Shown here: positions 55,830 through 64,000 of the stretch, one piece after another
How positions within the stretch are numbered: the first letter of the stretch is position 1
How the letters are laid out: every line of letters starts with the position of its first letter
Source: Geobacter sp.
GTDB lineage: Bacteria > Desulfobacterota > Desulfuromonadia > Geobacterales > Pseudopelobacteraceae
Direction of reading: 5' to 3'
NCBI GenBank assembly: GCA_003574895.1
Contig: PJFB01000003.1
Location: 248,001 to 312,000 of the forward strand
Length of the DNA stretch: 64,000 nucleotides
Notes under the pieces: generated by a model
Seen by the model: only the letters and a program-made list of their open reading frames with translations
Database searches by the model: none
Told to the model about the DNA's origin: nothing
Made by a program: the position numbers and the translations under genes

Positions 55830-57315
55830 GCTGGCGACCCGAATCATGCGTCATCGGATGCTTGGTCGGCACTGCCCGGCCATCTGCCGCAGAACGCGGT
55901 TGCGCCGCTGCCTTGGCACGATTGTTCTTCAGGAACTTCTGCTTGCATTCCTCGGAACAAAAATAATTGGTAATCCCGCCCACTTCGACAGTCCGGCCAG
56001 CATCCTGTGCCCTGGTCTCGTCTATGTACATGCCACAGACCGGGTCCTGGCGGGGAGTGCCGGCAATTCCTGCCGCGGCGGTTTTCATGCGGCTTTCCGA
56101 ATCAAGGAGAAATGTGCCTGAAATTGCAATCCGTTCGCCGGCTTTCAGTCCGGAGGTGATTTCCACCCATTGGCTATAACTCCTGCCGGTCTGCACTTCA
56201 CGGGGCTCGAAAACCCCTTTGCCCTTTTCCACGAAGACCGTTTTTCTCAGACCTGAGTCAAGCACCGCTTCGGACGGCACGGAAAGCATGGACGGCATTC
56301 GGATCGGCAATTCTACATCGACGAACATGTCCGGGCGCAGGATTAACCCTGGATTGTCGAGTTCCAATCGCACCTTCAAGGTTCTGCTATTCTGGTCAAA
56401 GATTGGTGGCACGCTGCTGACCTTTGCCAAATAAGTACGGTTCCTGTTAGGGATGGAAACCTTGACCATGGTGCCAGGTTTCAACTGGTCGGCCTCGCCG
56501 CCGTAGGTGTCCGCCAGCACCCAGACCTTTGAAATATCCGCGATTCGATAGAATTCGGTACCCCCATCAAACTTCAAGCCGGGATAGACGTTACGGGCCA
56601 GCACCAAACCATTGGCCGGAGCTACAACGCGGATATTCTCCGTAGGCTGGCGGGTCCTGGCGATTTCGTCCATCTGCAGGTCGCTCATTCCCAGGTTGCG
56701 CAGTGTGTAGCGGTAGTTGTGCAGGTTGAGATTGTTGACCTCCAACTGGCTGGCCAGTTTTTGGCCTTGGGTGGCCACGGTGCGGTCCAGTGAACCGAGA
56801 GCATAGATATAGGATTGGATTGCAGCCAGGAAATCAGGGGCATAGAAGGTAAGCAAGGTTTCGTTTTTTCTGACCGTGTCACCGGTGGTGGCTTTTCCAA
56901 TACTCTGCACCCAGCCGGTGACAGAAGCGGTCATGCGGTATACTTGCCGCTCGTCGGGAGCTATGCGTCCCGGCACGCGCAGGAGCTGATAGCCACCGGC
57001 ACGCTCAACTGTCGCCACCCTGATCCCGGTGGTTTGCAGTTGTTCCGGAGTAACCTGAACTGTTCCCGGCGGCAGCGGATTGGCAGAGGATGTGCCGTTG
57101 CCATCGGCATACACCGGCTCCAACTGCATGCCGCAGTCAGGGGCTATGCCGGGTTTGTCCGATTTGTAGGATGGATGCATCGGATCCACATAGTAAAGTA
57201 CCTTTCTGGTGCCATTGCCGCTTCCATGGCAGCTCCGGTAGCTGGTCCATGCACCGGCAAGAAAGGCCAATACCGCACAGCAGGCGGATATGATAACAGT
57301 GCTGCGTATCTTCAT
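55822..57315 (-). CDS. cusB: CusB-type membrane fusion protein with HMBD and C-terminal YHS domain
   Basis: 497 residues: N-terminal signal/anchor (about 5-24), a heavy-metal-binding domain (YYVDPMHPSYKS, PDCGMQLEP, about 40-68), the adaptor core (barrel-sandwich hybrid, helical hairpin and beta barrel; APANGLVLARNVYPGLKFDGG, LRPDMFVDVELPI, EITSGLKAGERIAISG), and a YHS/TRASH domain near the C terminus (DPVCGMYIDE, YFCSEECKQKFL) followed by a basic tail. The extra YHS domain should bind metal by its three cysteines. ATG 57315 is favoured over 57333, neither with a strong ribosome-binding site. It forms an operon with cusA and the TlpA-like gene; no CusC outer-membrane gene is in the window. 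Confidence 0.9.
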   Translation of the reverse strand: MKIRSTVIISACCAVLAFLAGAWTSYRSCHGSGNGTRKVLYYVDPMHPSYKSDKPGIAPDCGMQLEPVYADGNGTSSANPLPPGTVQVTPEQLQTTGIRVATVERAGGYQLLRVPGRIAPDERQVYRMTASVTGWVQSIGKATTGDTVRKNETLLTFYAPDFLAAIQSYIYALGSLDRTVATQGQKLASQLEVNNLNLHNYRYTLRNLGMSDLQMDEIARTRQPTENIRVVAPANGLVLARNVYPGLKFDGGTEFYRIADISKVWVLADTYGGEADQLKPGTMVKVSIPNRNRTYLAKVSSVPPIFDQNSRTLKVRLELDNPGLILRPDMFVDVELPIRMPSMLSVPSEAVLDSGLRKTVFVEKGKGVFEPREVQTGRSYSQWVEITSGLKAGERIAISGTFLLDSESRMKTAAAGIAGTPRQDPVCGMYIDETRAQDAGRTVEVGGITNYFCSEECKQKFLKNNRAKAAAQPRSAADGRAVPTKHPMTHDSGRQHD

Positions 57316-57348
57316 GGCATACCCGATTCTCACATCAATAGTTGCCGA

Positions 57349-57828
57349 TTATTTCGAACATCCCCGGCCGACGTCTTCGTAACTGTTTTTCTTTTCAATA
57401 TTCAGCCAGATGGGAGTCAGAATTTCGATCAGATCCGCTACATCCGTTTTGTTGCAACCAGGGTACATCTTGAGAAATTTAGTCATTTCATCGATGTAAT
57501 ATTTTGTTTCCCTGACCTGAATCTGCTGCCATCCGAGCGTGTCGTCATAAATCCTGTCAACGTTGCTGCCGATTATGTTGCTGCAGGTAGCGTATATATT
57601 TGGCTGTGAGTCGATATAGGTATTTTCGCCGGTGGTTTTTGTGTAGTTGATGACACTCCTGATCCCTTCGGATATGCCATGATTCATCCCTGCCATGTAT
57701 CCGGATATGTATTGTTTCACCATTATTTCCCTTGTGTTGGGCGGAAGGGTGTCCCAACGGGAGAAACCGCCTGCGAAAGCGCTTGTAGCTATCATTATGA
57801 AAGCGAATATGGTCAGGGTTGTTTTCAT
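57349..57828 (-). CDS. Small secreted hypothetical protein
   Basis: 159 residues: a clear Sec signal peptide (MKTTLTIFAFIMIATSAFA-G) and a helical mature part with three cysteines (ATCSN, YPGCNK, GRGCSK). GGAGAA lies four bases before ATG 57828; the longer open frame to 57918 runs into the hairpin and is rejected. The gene is 33 bases before the adaptor gene on the same strand and may head the efflux operon. No family recognised. Confidence 0.72.
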   Translation of the reverse strand: MKTTLTIFAFIMIATSAFAGGFSRWDTLPPNTREIMVKQYISGYMAGMNHGISEGIRSVINYTKTTGENTYIDSQPNIYATCSNIIGSNVDRIYDDTLGWQQIQVRETKYYIDEMTKFLKMYPGCNKTDVADLIEILTPIWLNIEKKNSYEDVGRGCSK

Positions 57829-57880
57829 GATTTTCTCCGGATCGAGATAAGAAAAGTGTTTTGAAGTTTCAATAGTCGAT

Positions 57881-57918
57881 ATGGCAAAGCCCCGTGGGCT
57901 TCCACAGGGCTTTGCCAT
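57881..57918. terminator. 17-bp stem-loop after the multicopper oxidase gene
   Basis: ATGGCAAAGCCCTGTGG and CCACGGGGCTTTGCCAT (minus strand) pair over 17 positions, with one G-T wobble, around AAGC. It lies 26 bases past the oxidase stop. No T-run follows, so it may be a strong hairpin with Rho help, or an RNA-processing site. Confidence 0.7.
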
Positions 57919-57943
57919 TAAGCTTGATACACAGTCCCGGGAA

Positions 57944-60289
57944 TCAGGCCTTAACTACTATTGGCCGCATCATGTCGTGCTCCTCATGTTCGAGGATATG
58001 GCAGTGCCACACGTATTCGTGATCGCCGGTCCGGGGGCTTGGGGGCGGTGTCCCGAGGCCGCCGCCTGCCGAGGTCAAATCGATGGGAGTTGTCCCGTCG
58101 GCAGCAGTTATTTTGGGAAGGGTGAACTCGGTAATCAGCGTGATCACCTCGCCCGGTTGCATGCGGAAGGTCTCCTTCCAGCCGACCTCGTTCAAATCCG
58201 GCGCCCGTTCCGGGCCGGTGAAGTTGAAGGCATCCAGCACGGTGTCGTCGGCTCGCGGTACAAATGGATTCAGCACGTCAACCGGACGCCGTTTCAGGAT
58301 CTGCAGGTTGACCAGGTGGAAGTGCATCGGGTGCGTGTCGGCGGTCAGGTTGGCGATCTGCCAGATCTCCCGAACCGGTTGGCCATTCAGGTTGATTACT
58401 TCCGTGGCTGCAGTGTCATATGGCCGGCCATAGCCGCCACCCGGTTGCACGACATCATCGCCGACCATCTGGACCAGACGGCCCCAGTCATCAAAACTCT
58501 CGTTCAGGGTGAGACGGCGGACCTTGAGCCCTGCCGGTATCTGGGCAAGGTCGGGCACACCGGCGCCGTTGAGCGGCACGATGAGCGGGTCGTTCCAGGT
58601 GTGGCCGCCAACCGCTGGCATGGTTTCGAAGATGGAGTTTTTGTTGATATTAAGTAACGGATCGAAGGATGAAAGCGGTTTCGATACATCAAAGCGCATC
58701 AAGACGCGGGTGTTGGGACCCTTGCCGGGTGTTGTCTTGATGTTGACCGGGTTGCCGTTAGCCAGTTTCGGGAAATAGTCGTTACGCGGATCGCCGCCCG
58801 GGAAGGGGGCTGGGGCATCGTTGTACAGAATGACTTTTTTCCCGGCGGTCGTGGCGTGGGAGAAGTCAACTATCAGGTCGTACCGTTCGGCACAACCAAC
58901 AATAAGGCTGCCCTGGCCGACCGGGTTGAGCGGGTCGATGATGGCATTCAGGGAGAACGGCACATCTGTCGGCACTTCCACAGGCCTCGGCATGAAACCG
59001 CCTTCGGTGCCGATCTGCAGGACTGAGGCATTGCCAGTAGCGGCATTGATGAATTTCTGGTTGGTTGGATTGCCGGTTAGCGGATCAAGGGTGATTCCGT
59101 CAGCAGATCCATCGTCCAGATATAGCTGCAGGTTTAGAAAACGGGCATTACAGGCATTGAGGACACGCAGCCGATAGCGTCGTGGCTCTACTTTAAGTTG
59201 GGGATAGACCGTGCCGTTGACCAGCATGGTGTCGCCAAACATCTCGGCAATGCAGGACGGGTTGGGAAGTGGTTTCGTGCTGTAAGTCTTGCGCCAGCGG
59301 TTGGTCTCGTAAAGGTGCGGATACCAGAGACTGCCCGGCCCTTGGGCGCTGGCCGAAACAACAGTCCTCCACGAAGGATCGAGCAGGTTGATGTTGGTAC
59401 CGACAAAAATCTTGTCCTGGAAAACCAGGGGGATCTCCTGGATCTCCTTATTGTTGACGACCGAAGTCTCGATGTACGGCGGAAGGCCGAAATTCTCAAT
59501 CAGATCGGCCTCGAACTTGTCCCGCAGGATGTAGGCCGATGCGATCCCGGCATAGGCATTGATCCGGGTGATGTCGTGGGCATGGTCGTGGTACCACATC
59601 AGCCGGGCGCTCTGTTTGTTGTTGTAATAGTATTCAGCATCGCCGGGATTGGCGCCGGGGTTGAGGACCACGTTGTTCAGGAAGCTAAGGCCATGGGAAC
59701 CGTCCGGCCCCCAGGAGTCGAACGGACCGCCGTCGCTGATCCAGGGAATATAGCCGCCATGGAGGTGGGTGGCGGTTTTGTTGATCGACAGGGCGGCGTC
59801 CGGAAAGAAGACGCTCTGGTCCACCGGGATGATGTGCTTGGTGAGCGTATTGCCATTGTATGTCTTGTTCAACTTGTTGCGGAAGGTGATCTGAATCGGT
59901 TCGTCTCTGTTGGCCAGAATGAAACCGCCCAGGTGCGTCGGTGGCGGCTTGGGATAGTTGAGGGCCTCCTGCACAGTTTTGGCGGGATTATAGCCCCATA
60001 GGGTTGTTTTATTGTAACCGAAACCGGTCGGGATGATCTGATCCTGGAACTCCTGTATGCTGATGGTGTAATGCTTTACACCGGTGACCGGGGCCGGGGA
60101 ACCGTCAGCAGCACAGATAGGTACCTCGGCAATCCGCAACGAGGTCTTGAACAAGGGGATTGCCCCGGTCTGGTAGAAGGCCAGGGCTTCTCGGCTTCCC
60201 AACCACTTCAAGGGCATCGGCAACATGGTGGCGCCGGCGGCAAGTCCTGAAATCTGAAGGAATCTTCTTCTGCTTATCTTCTTACCCAT
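57944..60289 (-). CDS. Tat-exported multicopper oxidase
   Basis: 781 residues. A Tat signal with KKISRRRFLQ leads the protein out folded. All four copper-binding histidine motifs are present: HLHGG (175-179), WYHDHAHD, HPMHFHLVN and HCHILEHEEHDMM (from 762), covering type 1, 2 and 3 sites; the methionine of the last motif is the usual type 1 axial ligand. The fold resembles bilirubin oxidase/CotA and the Geobacter outer-surface oxidases. It may oxidise Cu(I), Mn(II) or phenolics. GGAGG lies before ATG 60289. The nearby efflux operon supports a copper role but does not prove it. Confidence 0.93.
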   Translation of the reverse strand: MGKKISRRRFLQISGLAAGATMLPMPLKWLGSREALAFYQTGAIPLFKTSLRIAEVPICAADGSPAPVTGVKHYTISIQEFQDQIIPTGFGYNKTTLWGYNPAKTVQEALNYPKPPPTHLGGFILANRDEPIQITFRNKLNKTYNGNTLTKHIIPVDQSVFFPDAALSINKTATHLHGGYIPWISDGGPFDSWGPDGSHGLSFLNNVVLNPGANPGDAEYYYNNKQSARLMWYHDHAHDITRINAYAGIASAYILRDKFEADLIENFGLPPYIETSVVNNKEIQEIPLVFQDKIFVGTNINLLDPSWRTVVSASAQGPGSLWYPHLYETNRWRKTYSTKPLPNPSCIAEMFGDTMLVNGTVYPQLKVEPRRYRLRVLNACNARFLNLQLYLDDGSADGITLDPLTGNPTNQKFINAATGNASVLQIGTEGGFMPRPVEVPTDVPFSLNAIIDPLNPVGQGSLIVGCAERYDLIVDFSHATTAGKKVILYNDAPAPFPGGDPRNDYFPKLANGNPVNIKTTPGKGPNTRVLMRFDVSKPLSSFDPLLNINKNSIFETMPAVGGHTWNDPLIVPLNGAGVPDLAQIPAGLKVRRLTLNESFDDWGRLVQMVGDDVVQPGGGYGRPYDTAATEVINLNGQPVREIWQIANLTADTHPMHFHLVNLQILKRRPVDVLNPFVPRADDTVLDAFNFTGPERAPDLNEVGWKETFRMQPGEVITLITEFTLPKITAADGTTPIDLTSAGGGLGTPPPSPRTGDHEYVWHCHILEHEEHDMMRPIVVKA

Positions 60290-60351
60290 GATGAGCCTCC
60301 ATTCTTGGTGATCCGAACTTGAGTCCTTATGTTGTGGGACTGGTCACTTGA

Positions 60352-61146
60352 TCAGGCAGAGACGGCGCGACGGCGACGGTAGGCGACCAGGCCCGCCAGA
60401 CCGGCGCCGAGGAGCAGGAATGTGCCGGGCTCGGGAACAGGGGTCGTTGCAAATCCCTCGGAGTATGCGTACAGATACCCATCCGTTATGCCATTAAGGG
60501 TTAAGGATCCCAGGCCATAATTATTTTCCGGGTCAATGGTAGAGTCAAAACTCACTTCAAAGGGATTTGTCTGAATGAGGGCACCGGATGCGTCATGCCC
60601 GAATAACAGGAATTTGAAATATGATTTCCCGAAAGCTGCTGTTTTGAGTGCTGTGTCGCCTGCAAAATCGGTTGCATAATCAAAGTTATAGGTTACGTCA
60701 TCTTGAGCATCCAGACTGAAATACTGATACAATTCGTAATAAATAGAGGCCTTGGCGGTATCTCCATCTGAAACGGCCATTGCACTGGTTGAATAATTGA
60801 AATCATCAGCTCCGTTGGCGTTTGAAAAACCTTCCGCGCTTGCAAATGCAGTAAAATTTGAATTAAGTGCATCCACATAGATGTAGCCAGGCGCATTAAC
60901 CGGATCAGTATAAGGAACGCCTGTGACATTCCCCGCAGAAGCTGTCGCTGCAAGCGGATTCGAATTAGCAGCGCCGAGTGTGATTACCGTGTTTGGATTT
61001 GCAGTTGAAAGTGGGAATAAAGTCACATCCTGGTGTACGTTGTTCGTGGTCGTTATGTAGACTGCCGATGCCAATGACGCCTGTAACATGAGTACCGCAC
61101 CAACCAGAAATCCAGCCAGGATTCTGATTTTCTCATTTCTTTTCAT
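60352..61146 (-). CDS. PEP-CTERM sorted surface protein
   Basis: 264 residues: signal peptide (about 1-28, ending ASA-V), a beta-rich Asn/Ser/Thr/Asp-rich mature part with no cysteine, and a C-terminal PEP-CTERM signal: VPEPG at about 237, a hydrophobic helix and an RRRR tail. Such proteins are processed by exosortase and, in exopolysaccharide-producing bacteria, linked to the floc or biofilm matrix. No exosortase is in the window. A consensus sigma-54 promoter lies 175-190 bp upstream. It ends 62 bp before the multicopper oxidase gene on the same strand and may be co-transcribed with it. Confidence 0.9.
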   Translation of the reverse strand: MKRNEKIRILAGFLVGAVLMLQASLASAVYITTTNNVHQDVTLFPLSTANPNTVITLGAANSNPLAATASAGNVTGVPYTDPVNAPGYIYVDALNSNFTAFASAEGFSNANGADDFNYSTSAMAVSDGDTAKASIYYELYQYFSLDAQDDVTYNFDYATDFAGDTALKTAAFGKSYFKFLLFGHDASGALIQTNPFEVSFDSTIDPENNYGLGSLTLNGITDGYLYAYSEGFATTPVPEPGTFLLLGAGLAGLVAYRRRRAVSA

Positions 61147-61319
61147 AACCCACCCCCGATTGATTTGTGATTTGACACCCTGTGGACGTCCTGAACTTAT
61201 CTATTTATTGATGGAGTTATATTTAATCATGCTTATTGTAAGTCAGGATTACGTAACACCCTATAACACAACAACAAATAATTTGTTGCCGTATATCTGG
61301 ACACGTTTTTGGCGTACCA

Positions 61320-61335
61320 AGCAACTATTGTGCCA
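61320..61335 (-). promoter_or_regulatory. Sigma-54 promoter of the PEP-CTERM gene
   Basis: Read on the minus strand: TGGCAC-AATAG-TTGCT, an exact match to the RpoN consensus (GG and GC ten bases apart). Transcription should start near 61309, leaving a leader of about 160 bases. Sigma-54 control of PEP-CTERM genes through the PrsK-PrsR system is known in floc-forming bacteria. Confidence 0.82.
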
Positions 61336-61492
61336 CACCATAACTAGCTGTCATTACATATATTATTTTTAAACACATAATTCGATGTAAACATTGCCGA
61401 CCATTTTGGTGGCTGAGCCAGAAAACACCTTATTAATTGGTTTGTTATAATGATTTCCAAACGAATACGCGAAAACAGCAGTGCTTTAAATT

Positions 61493-61533
61493 GTCAACAG
61501 CAAATAAATATTATTTATTTTTAATTTGTTGAC
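61493..61533. repeat. Nested inverted repeat upstream of the sigma-54 promoter
   Basis: GTCAACA (61493-61499) and TGTTGAC (61527-61533) flank the perfect palindrome AAATAAATATTATTTATTT (61502-61520). It lies about 160-200 bp upstream of the promoter, where enhancer-binding activators usually bind. Confidence 0.6.
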
Positions 61534-61931
61534 TATTTTAAAACAAATCAACAAAGAGGCGTGTAAAGTAAATCGACACTCGGACATATAAAAAAACGCA
61601 TTTATTGTCTCCAGATGCGATAAACAACGTGGTGAGTTTTGCGTACCAATTGAGGAAGCAAGCATCCAGCCGGCGCACAATCAAAACATTTATCCAATCC
61701 AGGAGCGAATCGAAGTTCCATGATTCAGTCGTATTTTGAACAGCACAAAAAAGGATAAGACAATTGAACGCCACATAAAGTCTGCCAAGAAAGATCTGGG
61801 AATTGCGCGTAATCAAAGCGAGCCGCGGGACCGGCCCGGAAGAGTAAATTCTGATGCCAAGACCGATTTTGGTCCAATAACCGCCGATGATCTCCCGACC
61901 ATTCGAAAACAGACCTAAAAAAAGAATATTG

Positions 61932-61967
61932 CAGGGGGATGTTGCATAATCCCCCTGTTTTTTTTAT
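61932..61967 (+). terminator. Rho-independent terminator upstream of valS
   Basis: CAGGGGGA and TCCCCCTG pair perfectly around TGTTGCATAA and are followed by eight T. It faces right and stops a transcript arising in the AT-rich gap before it reaches valS. Confidence 0.9.
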
Positions 61968-62047
61968 AGTGGCTGTTTGCAATACCATACAGCCTTCGGG
62001 CCGTTCACAGCGGACAATCCAATCGAGTGACAAAGGAATGTAATGTA

Positions 62048-64000
62048 ATGACAAAAGAACTCGCCAAAGGGTACGAACCCCACGACGTTGAAAAAAGATG
62101 GTACGCCGAATGGGAGTCGAAAGGTTACTTTCGCGCCGCAGCAACCTCGGATAAGAAGGCGTACAGCATAGTAATTCCCCCGCCCAACGTCACCGGCGCC
62201 CTGCACATGGGACATGCTCTCAACAACACGCTTCAGGACATACTCTGCCGTTGGAAACGGATGCAGGGCTATAATGTCCTCTGGATGCCGGGCACCGACC
62301 ATGCCGGCATCGCCACCCAGAACGTGGTGGAACGCCAGCTGGCGGCCGAGAAGAAGGACCGCCACGAACTGGGACGGGATGCCTTTATCGAGCGGGTCTG
62401 GAAATGGAAGGCCGAGTCGGGCGGCCAGATCATCGGCCAGCTGAAGCGCCTGGGCGCCTCCTGCGACTGGGAGCGGGAGCGCTTTACCATGGACGAAGGG
62501 CTCTCCAAGGCGGTGCGCACGGTCTTTGTAAAATTGTACGAAGACGGCCTGATCTACCGCGACAACCGCCTGATCAACTGGTGCCCCCGCTGCCACACCG
62601 CCCTCTCCGACATCGAGGTGGAGCATGAGGACAAAAAGGGGCATCTCTGGCACATCCGCTACCCGGTAGCCAATGAGCCCGGCAAATACGTGGTTGTGGC
62701 CACCACCCGCCCCGAGACCATGCTGGGCGACACGGCCGTGGCAGTACATCCGGAAGATGAGCGCTACCGGGACCTGGTGGGCAAACAGGTGGTGCTGCCC
62801 CTGATCAATCGCGAGATCCCGGTGGTTGCCGACGATTATGTTGACCTGGAATTCGGCACCGGCGTGGTGAAGATCACCCCGGCCCATGACTTCAACGACT
62901 TCGAGGTTGGCCTGCGCCACGGTCTGGACAAGATCAACATCTTCGACGAGTCCGGTGTGGTCAACTCCGCCGGCCGGCAATATGAGGGCCTGGACCGCTT
63001 CGAAGCCAGAAAAAGAGTGGTCGCCGACCTGGAGGCGGCCGGCCTGCTGGAGAAAATAGACGAGCATGCCATGGCCGTGGGCGGTTGCTACCGCTGCAAG
63101 ACCGTGGTGGAGCCGTACCTGTCCCTGCAATGGTACGTCAAAGTCGCACCCCTGGCCGAGCGCGCCCTGGCCGCGGTCAAGGAGGGCAGGACCAGGATCG
63201 TGCCCAAACAGTGGGAAAACACCTACTACGAGTGGATGGAGAACATCCGTGACTGGTGCATCTCGCGCCAGATCTGGTGGGGACACCGCATCCCTGCCTG
63301 GTTCTGCGACCATTGCGACGCTGTGACCGTTGCCATGGAACCGCCGACAAAATGCTCCAAATGCGGCAGCGACGAGATCCGCCAGGAAACCGACGTGCTG
63401 GACACCTGGTTTTCCTCGGCCCTGTGGCCCTTTTCCACCATGGGCTGGCCCGAGAAGACGCCGCTGCTCGACACCTTCTACCCCACCTCCTGCCTGGTGA
63501 CCGGCTTCGACATCCTCTTCTTCTGGGTGGCCCGCATGATGATGATGGGGCTGCACTTCATGGACGAGGTACCCTTCCATGACGTCTACATCCACGCCCT
63601 GGTGCGGGATGCCCAGGGACAAAAGATGAGCAAGTCCAAGGGGAACGTGATCGACCCCCTGACCGTGATCGATCAGTACGGCACCGATGCCTTCCGCTTC
63701 ACCCTGGCGGCCTTTGCGGCCCAGGGACGCGACATCAAGCTGGCCGAGGAGCGGATCGCCGGCTACCGCAATTTCTGCAACAAGGTCTGGAACGCGGCCC
63801 GCTTCACCATGATGAACCTGGAGGGATTTGATCCCGACACCTTGCATCATGCCGACTTGACCTTCTCCGAAGGGGACAAATGGATCCTGCACCGCCTGAA
63901 CGAGACGGCCCGCACCGTGGATGAAACCCTGACCGGCTACCGTTACAACGAAAGCGCCATGGCGCTCTACCAGTTCACCTGGAGCGAATTCTGCGACTGG
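62048..64000 (+). CDS. valS: Valyl-tRNA synthetase, 3' end outside window
   Basis: Charges tRNA(Val). ATG 62048 is preceded by AAGGAA; the frame is open for 651 codons to the window end, so about a quarter of the usual 880 residues is missing. It begins [21 protein letters not shown] and contains the HIGH-type motif [33 protein letters not shown] of the editing domain, [11 protein letters not shown] and [12 protein letters not shown] (the KMSKS loop). The long minus-strand frame over the same bases is only its shadow. The promoter must lie between the upstream terminator and 62030. Confidence 0.97.
   Translation, partial: MTKELAKGYEPHDVEKRWYAEWESKGYFRAAATSDKKAYSIVIPPPNVTGALHMGHALNNTLQDILCRWKRMQGYNVLWMPGTDHAGIATQNVVERQLAAEKKDRHELGRDAFIERVWKWKAESGGQIIGQLKRLGASCDWERERFTMDEGLSKAVRTVFVKLYEDGLIYRDNRLINWCPRCHTALSDIEVEHEDKKGHLWHIRYPVANEPGKYVVVATTRPETMLGDTAVAVHPEDERYRDLVGKQVVLPLINREIPVVADDYVDLEFGTGVVKITPAHDFNDFEVGLRHGLDKINIFDESGVVNSAGRQYEGLDRFEARKRVVADLEAAGLLEKIDEHAMAVGGCYRCKTVVEPYLSLQWYVKVAPLAERALAAVKEGRTRIVPKQWENTYYEWMENIRDWCISRQIWWGHRIPAWFCDHCDAVTVAMEPPTKCSKCGSDEIRQETDVLDTWFSSALWPFSTMGWPEKTPLLDTFYPTSCLVTGFDILFFWVARMMMMGLHFMDEVPFHDVYIHALVRDAQGQKMSKSKGNVIDPLTVIDQYGTDAFRFTLAAFAAQGRDIKLAEERIAGYRNFCNKVWNAARFTMMNLEGFDPDTLHHADLTFSEGDKWILHRLNETARTVDETLTGYRYNESAMALYQFTWSEFCDW

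Larger units (their letters stand above)
61147..62047. other. 900-bp intergenic region with promoter, inverted repeats and terminator
   Basis: AT-rich gap between the PEP-CTERM gene and valS. It contains a sigma-54 promoter facing left (61320-61335), a nested AT-rich inverted repeat (61493-61533) and a terminator facing right (61932-61967). A short frame at 61736-61918 (60 residues, TTG start, no ribosome-binding site) ends just before that terminator; I do not call it a gene. No tRNA, T-box or riboswitch recognised. Confidence 0.6.

Noticed and set aside
61700-62047. T-box leader before valS
   Set aside because: There is a terminator, but no T-box bulge sequence (GGTGG-ACCGCG type) and no specifier-like stem before it.
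61964-63892. 642-codon minus-strand open frame
   Set aside because: It is the reverse shadow of valS, whose + strand frame carries all synthetase motifs; the Gly/His/Val-rich translation has no family character.

Overview
The window looks like a chromosome segment of a Geobacter/Pelobacter-type bacterium (Desulfuromonadota). I base this on gene order (tilS-ftsH-folP-dacA-ybbR-glmM-pdxJ-acpS-nnr-CBS-tsaE), on the two-subunit glycine decarboxylase next to lipA, and on the density of two-component and cyclic-dinucleotide signalling genes. That is recall of the group, not a search. GC is moderate to high, with clearly AT-rich stretches at about 38.1-40.5 kb, 42.2-43.3 kb and 61.2-61.9 kb.

Layout. 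1-12.0 kb is a housekeeping run on the + strand: tRNA lysidine synthesis, membrane proteolysis, folate, c-di-AMP, cell-wall precursor, PLP and acyl-carrier activation, NAD(P)H repair, t6A tRNA modification and aspartate kinase, closed by a terminator. 12.1-14.2 kb holds mobA, a TlpA-like thioredoxin/lipoprotein pair and tadA. A hybrid sensor kinase (14.3-16.9 kb) diverges from a tiny YjfB-like gene that has its own promoter and terminator. 17.5-24.1 kb is a minus-strand lipoate/glycine-cleavage block (lipA, a LipM-type octanoyltransferase, gcvPB, gcvPA, gcvH, gcvT and a secreted hypothetical). 24.4-32.3 kb is a signalling block: PilZ, GAF-HD-GYP, two membrane kinases with a shared QEPLR phospho-acceptor motif, a single-domain receiver, and a REC-GGDEF-EAL protein. 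32.4-36.9 kb is aromatic amino-acid synthesis (aroF with a Phe/Tyr/Trp leader-peptide attenuator, then trpE-trpG) around a cheV gene.

37.8-43.1 kb is accessory: a regularly spaced set of palindromes, a metallophosphoesterase, a small membrane protein, a YefM-YoeB toxin-antitoxin pair with its palindromic operator, a quinone-oxidoreductase-like protein, a DUF1697 protein and an AT-rich orphan. 43.3-45.9 kb is a 7TMR-DISM kinase/LuxR regulator pair. 46.1-51.8 kb carries two large convergent secreted repeat proteins that seem to share a C-terminal module. 52.1-60.3 kb is a metal (probably copper/silver) block: TlpA-like protein, CusA-type RND pump, a CusB-type adaptor with an added YHS domain, a secreted hypothetical and a Tat-exported multicopper oxidase. 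A PEP-CTERM protein gene with a consensus sigma-54 promoter follows, then an AT-rich gap and the 5' part of valS, which runs off the window.

The observations I find most worth following are: the aromatic leader peptide and attenuator before aroF (33.5-33.7 kb); the sigma-54 promoter plus distal nested inverted repeat before the PEP-CTERM gene (61.3-61.5 kb); the duplicated SUEL-lectin-like/LamG unit in the 1156-residue surface protein; and three GTAAAG-N3-CTTTAC palindromes spaced exactly 67 bp apart (37.9-38.1 kb).
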